Shown: positions 46,922-55,820, counted from the stretch's first letter. The stretch is 64,000 bases of DNA from Pontibacter rufus (GCF_015694705.1 NZ_JADQDR010000001.1:62001-126000), one strand, 5' to 3'. Translations and numbers: made by a program. The notes: generated by a model not told the origin, from the sequence alone.

Positions 46922-49522
46922 TTACACTGCCTGTGCTTTGCGTTTGCTGCCAAGCTTTACGCTTGGTTTAGGCGCCGTCTTAGGGCCATCCTGGCTGCGG
47001 CGCACAATGGCCATGATAAAGCCGATTGCCATAATTAAAGTGCCTATCCACAGTATGTTCACGAAGGGTTTTTCCATTGCCTTCAGGATTATCCATTCGC
47101 GCTGCGTGGTGTTTACGCCAATCTTAAAGCTTTCGGTAGCGGGGTCTATGTTCAGGAGCGTAACACGCAGGCCTAAATCGCCGATTTCCTCGGGGTAATA
47201 ACCGGCCATGCCATCCTTGAAAATAAGCAGCGGATGTACGTGGTAATTTTTCGTTTCGCCCAGAATCTGCATGTCTGCCTGCACCGCGATATCGCCCTGC
47301 TTCAGTTCCACACCCGGCACCTTGTTCACCATCTCCACGCCATGGAAAACAGCAATGTAATCGTTCAGGATAATGGTGTCGCCCATGGCAATATCATACT
47401 CTTTCATGGTGCTCCACTCTTTTTCTTCCGGCGCAATAGACGATACGTGGGTATACAGGTCTCTGTCTATAAAGCTTTTGATAGCTGGGGAAGCCAGCAG
47501 GCCCATGTTCGGGTTTACCTGTGCGCGTGGGTACAGCAGGAATGCCTTGCCGCTTTCGCGGTTCTTATACTCCAGTTCGTAGTAGGTGTTTTCCGGGGAG
47601 CTCAACTCCAGCGTATCGCCTGTTTTATAGTATACTTTGTCGCCTGCTTTTACATCGGCACGGGCAATGGCTTTATATGGATCAGCCGTGCGGAAAAGTA
47701 TCTCCTGGTTTACGTAGCCTGGCACGCCCGCCACCTCAAAAAACTTGCCGCGGTAACTTACACTATACTTGTCCATGTCTACGGGCGTGTTGCGCCACAG
47801 GAGCACGTTGTCGCGGTTTACCTCATCCGGAAACTCGCGGGAGTATAACAGGCCGGAAGTGTTTTGGGAGATGATCTTGGAATAGCCCGACGAGAAAAGT
47901 ATACCTATCAGCATCAAAGCAATGCCGATATGCGATACGGCACCACCGGATAAAGCCACCTTTTTGTGTATCAATCCAAGTATAATGCTCAGGTTGGCAA
48001 ACACCGAGAAGAGCGAGGCTATCAGCAGGGTAATGTAAACCCAGTTATCCAGCTTAAAGGGTAGGATATCGAATTTGTTGGACAGGATGATGATAAGGCT
48101 GGAGAACAGCAGCGTGAGCATGGCCGGCATGGTGATGGCATCCACAAAGCTGGCTTTGTCTACTTTGCGCCACCACAGCAACTGGGCTATACCTGAAAGC
48201 AGAGCTACCACCAACCCTGCCCACAGCTGGAATTTGGTATAGTGTGCAATCTGGTCGGCGGGCAGTGCGGCGTTTGTGTCGATGCCGATAAAGCCCATAA
48301 ACGAGTTATAGACAGGTATAGACGTGGTAGCCAGCACCTGGAAAGCCGCCAGGCAAAGCACCGCAGACCCTATAAATATCCAGAACTCGCCGTTGTAGGT
48401 GGTCAGTTCTTTTTCTGTAGCCGGAATCTTTTTCCAGTTGTATACCAGCAAGCCAATGGCCAGCACCGCAAATGCGGCCAGGTAGGTAAATAACTGCCCC
48501 GATAAACCAAGATCTGTAAAGGAGTGCACGGAGGCGTTTCCTAAAATACCGCTTCGGGTAAGGAAGGTAGCATAAAGCACCAGCAAAAAAGTCGTAATCA
48601 CCAGTATAAAGCTGGCGCGCAGGCCCTGTCGGCTGCGGCGGTAAGCCACCATGGTATGAATAGCGCCTACCAGCACCAGCCACGGAATGTACACAGCGTT
48701 CTCTACGGGGTCCCAGTTCCAGTAGCCGCCAAAGTTCAGGGTTTCGTAGGCCCAGTAAGCGCCCATTACCACACCCACGCCCAACGTTACGCCGGCAAAG
48801 TGCGCCCAGGGCAGGGCAGGCTTAATCCATTCTGTAAACTTACCTTTCCAGAGGCCGGCCATGGCAAAAGCAAACGGCACCAGCGTAGCAGCAAAGCCCA
48901 GAAACAGGGTTGGCGGGTGAATCACCATCCAATAGTTCTGCAGCAGCGGGTTCAGGCCGGTACCGTCCTGAGGTACGTAGTTCGGGTCCATCTGAAACAC
49001 AGGGGCATCGGCCATAAAGTCGCGCATCAGAATGAAAGGCGAGGAGCCGATTTTTACATCGCCCAGCACCACACCTAGGATCATGGAGGTCAGGAAGATT
49101 TGCACAAACGAGAACATCGCCATCACAGGCGCTTCCCATTCTTTACGCTTTTTGCCTACATTCATCAGCATCACTCCCAGCATTACATGCCAGAAAATCC
49201 AGAGCAGGAACGAGCCTTCCTGACCTTCCCAGAAGCAGGAAATCATGAAGTGAATGGGCAGGTGGTTGGAGGAGTGGCTCCAGGCGTAATAATACTCGTA
49301 GCGGTGCGCATAAATAATGTTGAACAGGCTGAAGATAATCATCAGCACGGCCGCGCCATGTACGTAAAATGCGCCACGCGCCAGGTTGCGCCAGCTGGTA
49401 TCGCCGGATATTTCTACTTTGGCGCGCGCCGCCATAAAGTAAGCGAGCGAGGATACTATGGCTGTTACAAAAGCCACAATCACACTGGCATGGCCAATAT
49501 CCCCAATCAGCGTATTTATCAT
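46922..49522 (-). CDS. ccmF: Cytochrome c haem lyase CcmF
   Basis: CcmF transfers haem from CcmE to apocytochrome c. The 866-residue protein is a long multi-membrane protein with the tryptophan-rich WWD motif GGYWNWDPVENA near residue 269 and the haem-contacting HPPTLFLG near residue 202. HYTKF-like stretches follow. The C-terminal part includes a large periplasmic segment (about residues 590-820) and a last helix. The length fits the fused CcmF of Bacteroidota. It is the last gene of ccmB-C-D-E-F; a word-repeat hairpin separates it from ccmE. Confidence 0.95.
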   Translation of the reverse strand: MINTLIGDIGHASVIVAFVTAIVSSLAYFMAARAKVEISGDTSWRNLARGAFYVHGAAVLMIIFSLFNIIYAHRYEYYYAWSHSSNHLPIHFMISCFWEGQEGSFLLWIFWHVMLGVMLMNVGKKRKEWEAPVMAMFSFVQIFLTSMILGVVLGDVKIGSSPFILMRDFMADAPVFQMDPNYVPQDGTGLNPLLQNYWMVIHPPTLFLGFAATLVPFAFAMAGLWKGKFTEWIKPALPWAHFAGVTLGVGVVMGAYWAYETLNFGGYWNWDPVENAVYIPWLVLVGAIHTMVAYRRSRQGLRASFILVITTFLLVLYATFLTRSGILGNASVHSFTDLGLSGQLFTYLAAFAVLAIGLLVYNWKKIPATEKELTTYNGEFWIFIGSAVLCLAAFQVLATTSIPVYNSFMGFIGIDTNAALPADQIAHYTKFQLWAGLVVALLSGIAQLLWWRKVDKASFVDAITMPAMLTLLFSSLIIILSNKFDILPFKLDNWVYITLLIASLFSVFANLSIILGLIHKKVALSGGAVSHIGIALMLIGILFSSGYSKIISQNTSGLLYSREFPDEVNRDNVLLWRNTPVDMDKYSVSYRGKFFEVAGVPGYVNQEILFRTADPYKAIARADVKAGDKVYYKTGDTLELSSPENTYYELEYKNRESGKAFLLYPRAQVNPNMGLLASPAIKSFIDRDLYTHVSSIAPEEKEWSTMKEYDIAMGDTIILNDYIAVFHGVEMVNKVPGVELKQGDIAVQADMQILGETKNYHVHPLLIFKDGMAGYYPEEIGDLGLRVTLLNIDPATESFKIGVNTTQREWIILKAMEKPFVNILWIGTLIMAIGFIMAIVRRSQDGPKTAPKPSVKLGSKRKAQAV

Positions 49523-49523
49523 T

Positions 49524-49625
49524 TTGAAAAGTTAGAGAGTTAAAAAGTTGGCGTGTTAAAGAGTTGGAAAGTTAAAGATGCTTCATTTAAACTCTTTAAC
49601 TCTTAACCCTCTAACTCTAAACTAA
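49524..49625. repeat. GAGTTAAAG-word stem-loop between ccmE and ccmF
   Basis: The left half (49529-49578) contains AGAGAGTTAAAAAGTTGG and GTTAAAGAGTTGGAAAG. The right half (49586-49621) contains AACTCTTTAACTCTTAACCC. They form a long imperfect stem. It occupies the whole gap between two cotranscribed genes, so it is probably in the mRNA. Confidence 0.8.
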
Positions 49626-49626
49626 A

Positions 49627-50049
49627 TTACAGGCTTGCAGTCTTGTTGATGTCTTTCTCCACGTATTTGGACGGGCACTTGAGCAGGATTTTATCCGCTA
49701 CAAACACATCCTGCTTCATGTTGCCTGTAATCACCACTTGTTCAGAGCGCTCGAAATCCTGTGGCTTAGGGTTAAAGTAAACCACGCGCTGCTCTACTTT
49801 GTTGGTGTCTACCAGCGTGAAGGCAAAGTAATTCGGGTCTACCAGCGGGTCGTACTGCATGTTTACAATGTGGCCCTGAGCATCCTTTTTCAGGCGGCCT
49901 ACTACGTGCACTTTGCTGTTATCGCCGTCGTGCGCGCGTTCAATGGCTTCGCCGAAGGTAACGTAGGTACTGGCGTCGCCGGCAGTAGACATGATAATCA
50001 TGATGGCCAGCCCGATAATGATGATGCCGAAGATGTGTGACTTTTTCAT
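49627..50049 (-). CDS. ccmE: Haem chaperone CcmE (CxxxY variant)
   Basis: CcmE carries haem between the CcmC/CcmD complex and CcmF. The 140-residue protein has an N-terminal membrane helix (residues 6-22), the OB-fold with HVVGRLKKDAQG near residue 48 and VVYFNPKPQDFE near residue 89. The haem-binding segment is LLKCPSKYV at residues 122-130. The usual haem-binding His is replaced by Cys125, giving CPSKY. From established work, a CxxxY form occurs in some bacteria and archaea in place of the HxxxY of the classic form. The rest of the family length is normal. Confidence 0.92.
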   Translation of the reverse strand: MKKSHIFGIIIIGLAIMIIMSTAGDASTYVTFGEAIERAHDGDNSKVHVVGRLKKDAQGHIVNMQYDPLVDPNYFAFTLVDTNKVEQRVVYFNPKPQDFERSEQVVITGNMKQDVFVADKILLKCPSKYVEKDINKTASL

Positions 50050-50157
50050 CCTTTTTATGGTAATCGTATAAGTGCTCTTGTGCTGTTAACCTAACACGCA
50101 TCCGTGAAATAAAAATCCACAGCGGCGGTTATTTTTATACTTGTTATACTAATGCAA

Positions 50158-50424
50158 TCAGCGGTTAACGTAATCGTCTTTCAGCTGCTTCTCCAGCTTG
50201 CTTACTTTGCGGTCCAGCGAAACCAGGTAGATAAGGATACCTCCCAGAACAGTTACCAGCACGGCCACCACTACATAAATTTTGCCATCCTGGCGCAGCG
50301 TATCGGCCATCTCTACATTCGTTTGATCTGCTGCACCGGGAGCAGCCTGTGCCTGTACACTTTGGGCGCCTGCTGTGGCGCAAAGTATAAAGCACCATAC
50401 AGCCAGTATTTTAAACAGTTTCAT
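50158..50424 (-). CDS. ccmD: CcmD-type small haem-exporter protein
   Basis: The 88-residue protein has a signal or anchor segment (residues 4-20), a short Ala/Gln-rich linker, and one membrane helix with IYVVVAVLVTVLGGILIYLVSLDRKVSKLEK split across residues 48-78. This helix plus charged tail is the CcmD pattern, and the gene lies between ccmC and ccmE. CcmD holds CcmC and CcmE together. It is longer than proteobacterial CcmD because of the N-terminal signal-like part. Its start overlaps the ccmC end by 14 bases. Confidence 0.85.
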   Translation of the reverse strand: MKLFKILAVWCFILCATAGAQSVQAQAAPGAADQTNVEMADTLRQDGKIYVVVAVLVTVLGGILIYLVSLDRKVSKLEKQLKDDYVNR

Positions 50425-51076
50425 ATAGGCGTTGTTTCAGTAATTCTAATCTTGCTTTTACATTCACTATCCAGACGCCCAGCAGTGTCCAGCCGATAAC
50501 GGCAGGGTAAAATACCAGGCGCAGGCGATTATCAAGGTCGTAGGAGTTAAAGCCGGGATTGCCGCCGTTGCCGGGGTGCAGCGAATCGGTGAGGCGCGGC
50601 AGGATAAACAGCAGCGGGATTAAAGCGAAAAAGGCAAAAATGTTGTACACTGCGCTGATGCGGGCGCGTTGCTGCTGCTCAGCAAAAGAACTGCGCAGCA
50701 CCAGGTAAGCAAAGTATAGCAGCAGGCCGATGGCAGCCGCATTTTGCTTCGGATCGTTGCTCCAGTATTCGCCCCAGGTAAATTTGGCCCACTCCATACC
50801 GGTAATAATACCCAGCACACCAAACAGAATGCCCACTTTGGCTGATTCGTAGGCAATCACATCGTTTTTGATAGTAGGGTTACGCAGGTACTTAATGGAG
50901 TATACTACCGATACCAGCAGGATAATGATCATCCCGAACCACATCGGCACGTGGAAAAACAGGTTCCGGATGGTTTCGTTGAGGATGGCCAGCCGGGGAA
51001 CCTCCGTCAGCAAGCCCGCTGTTACGGTAAACACCAGCAACAAGGCAGCCAGTATTTTCCACCAGTAATTTTTCAT
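50411..51076 (-). CDS. ccmC: Haem delivery protein CcmC
   Basis: CcmC attaches haem to CcmE. The 221-residue protein has six membrane helices, the tryptophan-rich motif KFTWGEYWSNDPKQNAA near residue 98, NLFFHVPMWFGM near residue 38 with a haem-ligand His, and TDSLHPG near residue 163 with the second His. The gene lies between the repeat-filled gap after ccmB and the overlapping ccmD. Its length and motifs fit the family. Confidence 0.95.
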   Translation of the reverse strand: MKNYWWKILAALLLVFTVTAGLLTEVPRLAILNETIRNLFFHVPMWFGMIIILLVSVVYSIKYLRNPTIKNDVIAYESAKVGILFGVLGIITGMEWAKFTWGEYWSNDPKQNAAAIGLLLYFAYLVLRSSFAEQQQRARISAVYNIFAFFALIPLLFILPRLTDSLHPGNGGNPGFNSYDLDNRLRLVFYPAVIGWTLLGVWIVNVKARLELLKQRLYETV

Positions 51077-51081
51077 ATTCT

Positions 51082-51300
51082 TTTAGATGCCAGATTTTAG
51101 ACGTTAGATACCAGACATGTTTCTACAATTTAACCTTTGTTAACTGTTCCTGATATTACAGCTATTCTCTATGCCTTTATTGAAACAAAAATTCTATCAA
51201 ATTTGCTCTATTTAGCGCTACATTTCTCAAATATAGCGCTTATGCCTCATGCGCTGGCTTTTAGAATGTGAAATCTAGTGTCTAATGTCTAACATCCAGC
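51082..51300. repeat. TTAGAC-word inverted pair between ccmB and ccmC
   Basis: The left arm 51082-51118 (TTAGATGCCAGATTTTAGACG) and the complement of the right arm 51269-51303 (CTGGATGTTAGACATTAGAC) are similar, and both are made of TTAGA/CAGA words. A related single copy lies at 23170-23197. The gap between the arms has no recognisable gene. Confidence 0.65.
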
Positions 51301-51305
51301 GCCTT

Positions 51306-51980
51306 TCATGAACGCCAAAGGTACGGGAATAAGATATAAGAAACAGTGACAACAATCATGTTTATAGCAAGCAGCGTGAGCAGTTCGTCGAGACTGAGGC
51401 TCCGGTCGAGGCCATCCAATGCGTTTTTTGATAGCTTGATGAGCATGAGCAACATGGGCGCCATCACCGGAAAGCCAAGTACGGCCATTAAAGTGCCGCT
51501 GTTGGCTGCTTTGGAAGCTATACCCGAAATCATGGTGAGAGAGGTGGAAAAGCCAACGGCACCCAGCAATATGGTGAGCAGAAACATAGGCACGTCCTGC
51601 ACCGGGTTGCCCAGCACTACCGCATAAAATACAAAGCAGATGAGCGCCAGCACCAGCATCAGCAGCGTGTTGTAAATGATCTTGGCCAGTATAACGCCCT
51701 GCGGACTCACGATGGAATAGAAGTATAGGAGCCGGCCACGGTTTTCCTGCATAAAGCTCTTGGCAATAGCGTTTACGGACGTAAACAGCAGTATAATCCA
51801 CAGCACCGCGTTCCAGACTGGCACTAGGCCCTGCCCGCTGATGGAGCGGAGGCCAAAGCTAAGATAGCATACAAACACAGTGCTGCCCACGTATAACAGC
51901 ATGCCATTAAACGCATACTTCTGCCGCCATTCCAGCACCAGGTCCTTCTGAATCAGGTATAAAATTTCTTTTAGCAGCAC
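51306..51980 (-). CDS. ccmB: Haem ABC exporter permease CcmB
   Basis: CcmB is the membrane part of the haem exporter CcmAB. The start is placed at the GTG at 51980 (VLLKEILYLIQKDLVLEWRQ, 224 residues). The frame extends to 52091 but those residues are not conserved. About six membrane helices are predicted. LEWRQKYAFNGMLLYVGSTVF near residue 16, FYSIVSPQGVILAKIIYN near residue 88 and a C-terminal ALIxx-type helix are typical. No ccmA gene is near; it may lie elsewhere. It heads the cluster and the gap to ccmC is repeat-filled. Confidence 0.9.
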   Translation of the reverse strand: MLLKEILYLIQKDLVLEWRQKYAFNGMLLYVGSTVFVCYLSFGLRSISGQGLVPVWNAVLWIILLFTSVNAIAKSFMQENRGRLLYFYSIVSPQGVILAKIIYNTLLMLVLALICFVFYAVVLGNPVQDVPMFLLTILLGAVGFSTSLTMISGIASKAANSGTLMAVLGFPVMAPMLLMLIKLSKNALDGLDRSLSLDELLTLLAINMIVVTVSYILFPYLWRS

Positions 51981-52136
51981 TATTCTGTTGTTTTGCTGCA
52001 AAGGTAAGGCACAATTTACTGCAAAGGTAACTTTGGGCTGCTTATTGTTGATTGTGAAATGGTTGTTTACTGCTGCTTTCAAACAGTTCATACCTTGTTT
52101 ATGCTACAAGTCAGAAGCTTGTGGTAAAGTATGATA

Positions 52137-52222
52137 GCAAGTTTCCAACTTGCGTCTGTAGGATTGTGGGTAACGCAAGTTGAAAACTTGCCCCAAGAAA
52201 AGCCACAAGTTGAAAACTTGCG
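52137..52222. repeat. Three REP-like AAGTTGAAAACTTG palindromes
   Basis: Copies lie at 52137-52154 (GCAAGTTTCCAACTTGCG), 52172-52191 (ACGCAAGTTGAAAACTTGCC) and 52205-52222 (ACAAGTTGAAAACTTGCG), spaced about 33-35 bases apart. Each forms a short hairpin. The cluster looks like a REP element family. No transposase is near it. Confidence 0.85.
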
Positions 52223-52250
52223 GCATGTATAGGCATGTATTATCAAAGTA

Positions 52251-52305
52251 TAATTAAAGTATAAAAGCACGAACCGCTCCGGCCCGTGCTTTTATACTTT
52301 AATTA
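52251..52305 (-). terminator. Strong terminator of the phosphate cluster
   Basis: Perfect 21-base arms, containing TAATTAAAGTATAAAAGCAC and its complement, enclose a 13-base GC-rich loop. It lies 24 bases after the phoU stop and closes that transcript. The arms each contain the AAGTATA word. Confidence 0.92.
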
Positions 52306-52328
52306 TGGTTAAGTATGAGCTTAACCTT

Positions 52329-53006
52329 TCAGCTACCCTTCTTCTTCTTTTTAACTCGATGCCTCACCACTTTGGCATCACGGTAGAAGATGATTTCCTC
52401 GGCAATATTGGTGGTTTGGTCGCCAACGCGTTCCAGCTTTTTAATGAGGTTGTAGAGATGCAGGCCAACTTCTATCTGCTCAGGATGCTCACGCAAATAC
52501 TTCGCCAGCACTTTGTCGGACTGGCGGTAGATTTTGTTCAGGAGCTTGTCCTGCTTCAGGATGAGGCGCGCTTCGGCCGTATTGGAGCTGAGGAAAACTT
52601 TGCGCGTGCTGGAAAACATAAACAGGGCTTTTTCATACATCTCGCTGGTACGTGTTGCGTCCAGCAGTTCCTGCGGAATAGGCTCCTTTAGTTTGGTAAC
52701 AATGCGGCTGATACCTTCGGCCGTATCGCCGATGCGCTCCAGGTTGTTGTTTATTTTCAGGGAGGCCAGCACCTGGCGCAAATCTACAGCCAGCGGGTTA
52801 AAAAGGGCAATAAAGTTTTCGCACTGGCGGTCGATCTTGATGTCGTAGCGGTTTACTTTCCGGCCAAGCTTCATTATTTTCTCCGCCAACACGACATCCT
52901 GGTTGAGCAAAGCTTCGCGGCCGCCGGCAAGCTGATATTCTACCAGGTCCCACATTTCCAGGAGCTTGTCCTGCAGCGCTTTCATTTCTACATCTATGTG
53001 CGGCAT
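52329..53006 (-). CDS. phoU: Phosphate signalling regulator PhoU
   Basis: PhoU links the Pst transporter to the PhoR/PhoB response. The 225-residue protein is all-helical with two repeats of the PhoU three-helix bundle: DIKIDRQCENFIALFNPLAVDLRQVLASLKINNNLERIGDTAEGI (given in parts) in the first, and a second bundle with LERVGDQTTNIAEEIIF near residue 190. The LERIGD and LERVGD motifs are the metal-binding signs of the family. It is the last gene of the block. The ATG at 53006 starts MPHIDVEM. A long gap with a word-repeat pair separates it from pstB. Confidence 0.95.
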   Translation of the reverse strand: MPHIDVEMKALQDKLLEMWDLVEYQLAGGREALLNQDVVLAEKIMKLGRKVNRYDIKIDRQCENFIALFNPLAVDLRQVLASLKINNNLERIGDTAEGISRIVTKLKEPIPQELLDATRTSEMYEKALFMFSSTRKVFLSSNTAEARLILKQDKLLNKIYRQSDKVLAKYLREHPEQIEVGLHLYNLIKKLERVGDQTTNIAEEIIFYRDAKVVRHRVKKKKKGS

Positions 53007-53106
53007 GTTTTTTCTGTATGGCTTTGATGATGAGATTTATACTTGTAAACGGGAATGCATACTTCTATAAGTATAAGCAACAATCAAATTATACTTTAGT
53101 TAAATA

Positions 53107-53254
53107 AAAGGACATAAGTATCAGGAAGTTAGATACAAGATTATCTTCTATTTTAGAATATTATACTTCTTAGCGAAGTGCTTAAAGTATAAAGTTAAGT
53201 TTGTCTGATTACTTATAATTCAAAAGTCTTGTGTCTGATGTCCTCATACTTTTG
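53107..53254. repeat. GGACATAAGTATCAGG-word inverted pair between pstB and phoU
   Basis: The left arm 53107-53139 (AAAAGGACATAAGTATCAGG) and the complement of the right arm 53222-53254 (AAAAGTATGAGGACATCAGA) are similar. The left arm is a near-exact copy of 44338-44371 (27 of 31 positions). Between the arms lies an AAGTATAA hairpin at 53161-53192. Confidence 0.65.
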
Positions 53255-53266
53255 CCTTTTAACGCA

Positions 53267-54031
53267 TCAACCGAAGCGGCCTGTAATGTAGTTTTGTGTA
53301 CGGGTATCGGACGGGCTGGTGAACAGTGTCCTGGTTTTAGAGAATTCTACCAGCTCCCCGATATAGAAGAAGGCGGTATAATCGCTCACACGGCCCGCCT
53401 GCTGCATGTTGTGCGTCACAATCACGATGGTATACTCATGCTTCAGCTCGTAGATTAGCTCCTCTATTTTAGCCGACGAAATAGGGTCCAGCGCCGAGGC
53501 GGGTTCGTCCATCAGCAGCACCGACGGCGAAATAGCCAGCGCGCGCGCAATACACAAACGCTGCTGCTGGCCGCCGGAGAGGGCAAGCGCCGATTTATTG
53601 AGGTTATCTTTTACCTCCTCCCACAATGCCGCCTGGCGCAGCGATTTTTCGGCTGTTTCTTCCAGCACTGCTTTGTTTTTGATGCCCTGTATTTTCAGGC
53701 CATACACCACGTTCTCAAAAATGCTTTTCGGGAAAGGATTGGGTTTCTGAAACACCATGCCTACTTCCTTGCGCAGTTCATCCACACGTATGTTTTTGTC
53801 ATAGATGTCTTTGCCATCCAGCAGGATATCGCCTTCGGTGCGGAAGCCATCTATAAAGTCGTTCATGCGGTTAAAGGTGCGCAGAAACGTGGATTTGCCA
53901 CAGCCCGACGGGCCGATGAAAGCGGTTACGGCTTTTTCTTCCATGCCAATGTTGATGCCTTTGAGCGCGTGGAAGTTGCCGTAGTAAGCATTGAGGTCTC
54001 TGGCCTGCAGCTTGTAGTTCTTTTTACTCAT
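53267..54031 (-). CDS. pstB: Phosphate ABC transporter ATPase PstB
   Basis: PstB powers high-affinity phosphate uptake. The start is the ATG at 54031 ([12 protein letters not shown], 254 residues); an ATG at 54046 overlaps the pstA stop and adds five residues. Walker A is GPSGCGKST near residue 38, [15 protein letters not shown] near residue 90, the signature motif is [16 protein letters not shown] near residue 152 and Walker B is [12 protein letters not shown] near residue 173, with the H-loop [13 protein letters not shown]. The motifs around the Q-loop match PstB specifically. It is in the pstSCAB-phoU order. Confidence 0.97.
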   Translation of the reverse strand: MSKKNYKLQARDLNAYYGNFHALKGINIGMEEKAVTAFIGPSGCGKSTFLRTFNRMNDFIDGFRTEGDILLDGKDIYDKNIRVDELRKEVGMVFQKPNPFPKSIFENVVYGLKIQGIKNKAVLEETAEKSLRQAALWEEVKDNLNKSALALSGGQQQRLCIARALAISPSVLLMDEPASALDPISSAKIEELIYELKHEYTIVIVTHNMQQAGRVSDYTAFFYIGELVEFSKTRTLFTSPSDTRTQNYITGRFG

Positions 54032-54039
54032 GGATAGTT

Positions 54040-54897
54040 TTACCACTTTATTTTTTTCTGCTGCCTGTTGCGCAGGTATACGGCAAGGCCGTTCAGCAGA
54101 AACGTAATCAATAACAAGACAATAATGGCCGCTGCCGCGTTGGTCTGAAAGCCTGCCTGCGGACGGGAGGTCCAGTTAAAAATCTGTATAGGCAACACCG
54201 TAAATTCATCCAGCGGCGAGGCCGGGGTAAAAGGCACATAAGCCAGCGCACCAATCACAATGAGCGGCGCCGCCTCGCCCACTGCCCGCGACAGCGACAG
54301 AATTATACCTGTAAGTATACCTCCGAAAGAAGCAGGCAGCACCTGGTTCCATATGGTTTGCCATTTAGAGGCACCCAGCGCAAAAGAACCGTCGCGGATA
54401 CTACGCGGCACTGCCTTGATGGCCTCGCGGGTTGTTACAATAATAATGGGCAGGATAAGCAGCGACAACGTACAGGCCCCGGCCAGCAAACTGCCACCCA
54501 TATGCATCTGGCGCACAAAAATCTCCAGGCCCAGCAAACCATAGATAATGGACGGCACGCCGGCCAGGTTCGCAATATTGATTTCCAGGAAATTGGCCAG
54601 CCTGGTTTTCCGGGCATACTCCTCTAGGTATATGCCGGCGCCCACGCCCAGCGGAAAAGCGATAATGGCTGTGAGCACCAGAATCCAGAGTGTGCCGGCC
54701 CAGGCGGTAAGGATACCGGTCCGGCGGGCGCGCCGCGAGGGCAGGTTCATAATAAAATCCCAGTCGATACGGGTTAAGCCTTCTTTCAGGATATTGAACA
54801 GAAAAATGGCCAGCACCACCAGCCCGATAAAGGTGCAGAAGATGCCAAACACCTGAAAGGCTTTGTCTTTGAGCCTGTTGCTTTCGGAGTTAGTCAT
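54040..54897 (-). CDS. pstA: Phosphate ABC transporter permease PstA
   Basis: The 285-residue protein has six membrane helices and the ABC-transporter permease motif [25 protein letters not shown] near residue 158, followed by [40 protein letters not shown] near residue 78 and [15 protein letters not shown] near residue 113 are typical of PstA. Together with PstC it forms the channel. It overlaps pstC by 8 bases at its start, and its stop overlaps the possible pstB start. Confidence 0.96.
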   Translation of the reverse strand: MTNSESNRLKDKAFQVFGIFCTFIGLVVLAIFLFNILKEGLTRIDWDFIMNLPSRRARRTGILTAWAGTLWILVLTAIIAFPLGVGAGIYLEEYARKTRLANFLEINIANLAGVPSIIYGLLGLEIFVRQMHMGGSLLAGACTLSLLILPIIIVTTREAIKAVPRSIRDGSFALGASKWQTIWNQVLPASFGGILTGIILSLSRAVGEAAPLIVIGALAYVPFTPASPLDEFTVLPIQIFNWTSRPQAGFQTNAAAAIIVLLLITFLLNGLAVYLRNRQQKKIKW

Positions 54898-55765
54898 ATT
54901 TTTCCTGGTATTTCTTTTTTATCCAGAAGCTGATGTTGTTCAGCGCAAATGTGAAGATAAAGAGCGTGATGCCGGCGGCGAAAATAGTTTTATACTCCAG
55001 CGAACCATGCGGCACATCGCCCAGGCTTACCTGCACAATATAAGTCGTAATCGTTTCGATGGGCACCAGCGGGTTAAGCGTAAGGCGCGGTTGCTGACCG
55101 GCGGCAATGGCCACAATCATGGTTTCGCCTACAGCCCTGGAGATAGCCAGTATAACCGATACCATAATACCCGAGGAAGCTGCCGGCACCATTACGCCAA
55201 AGGCAGTTTGCAGGCGCGTGGAGCCCATGCCATAAGCAGCCTCGCGCAGCGACTTGGGCACGGCGCTAATCGCATCTTCGCTCAGCGACGAAATCATCGG
55301 AATAATCATGATGCCCATCACCATACCTGCAGACAGTGCATTAAATCCGGCCAGTTTAGGTATGAATGATTGCAGAAAAGGCGTTACTACCGTGAGGGCG
55401 AAGAAACCATACACCACCGTGGGGATGGTAGCCAGAATTTCCAGCAGGGGTTTTACGGTTTGCTTCAGCCGGGCATGTGCGTATTCATTCAGGTAAATGG
55501 CAATGGTTAAGCCAATCGGCAGGGCTACGGCAATAGCAATAGCTGTGGTCAGGAAGGTGCCGGCTACCAGTGGCATAATGCCAAACTTCTTCACGGCAAA
55601 TAGCGGTGTCCATTGCCTATCCGTCAGGAACTCCACGATGGAAACTTCCCGGAAAAAGCTGACCGACTCCGACAACAACACCCATACAATACCAATGGTA
55701 ATCAGGATGGTAATGACGGCAGAGAGCCACAGCAAGCCTTCGATAATTTTTTCTGATACGCGCAA
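54890..55765 (-). CDS. pstC: Phosphate ABC transporter permease PstC
   Basis: The 291-residue protein has six membrane helices. It has [31 protein letters not shown] near residue 72 in parts, [16 protein letters not shown] near residue 112, [25 protein letters not shown] near residue 166 and [16 protein letters not shown] near residue 208. These are the PstC signatures, with longer spacing than PstA. It lies after pstS with an intergenic hairpin between them. Confidence 0.96.
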   Translation of the reverse strand: MRVSEKIIEGLLWLSAVITILITIGIVWVLLSESVSFFREVSIVEFLTDRQWTPLFAVKKFGIMPLVAGTFLTTAIAIAVALPIGLTIAIYLNEYAHARLKQTVKPLLEILATIPTVVYGFFALTVVTPFLQSFIPKLAGFNALSAGMVMGIMIIPMISSLSEDAISAVPKSLREAAYGMGSTRLQTAFGVMVPAASSGIMVSVILAISRAVGETMIVAIAAGQQPRLTLNPLVPIETITTYIVQVSLGDVPHGSLEYKTIFAAGITLFIFTFALNNISFWIKKKYQEKYD

Positions 55766-55782
55766 AAGAGTTTTATTTTAAA

Positions 55783-55820
55783 CACAAGTATAGCAAACCT
55801 ATACGATTGCTATACTTGTG
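55783..55820 (-). terminator. Stem-loop between pstS and pstC
   Basis: Perfect 14-base arms CACAAGTATAGCAA and TTGCTATACTTGTG enclose a 10-base loop and are followed on the minus strand by TTTAAAATAAAAC. A partial terminator here would give more PstS than PstCAB, a common arrangement for binding proteins. The arms contain the AAGTATA word. Confidence 0.75.

Larger units (their letters stand above)
51981..52328. other. Intergenic region ccmB to phoU with REP-like cluster
   Basis: It contains three REP-like palindromes (52137-52222), a 21-base-arm terminator (52251-52305) and several AAGTATA words. No gene is seen. Confidence 0.75.

Noticed and set aside
52137..52222. Array of three palindromes considered as a CRISPR
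   Set aside because: Only three short imperfect units with spacers of about 15 bases and no cas genes. The units are palindromic like REP elements.
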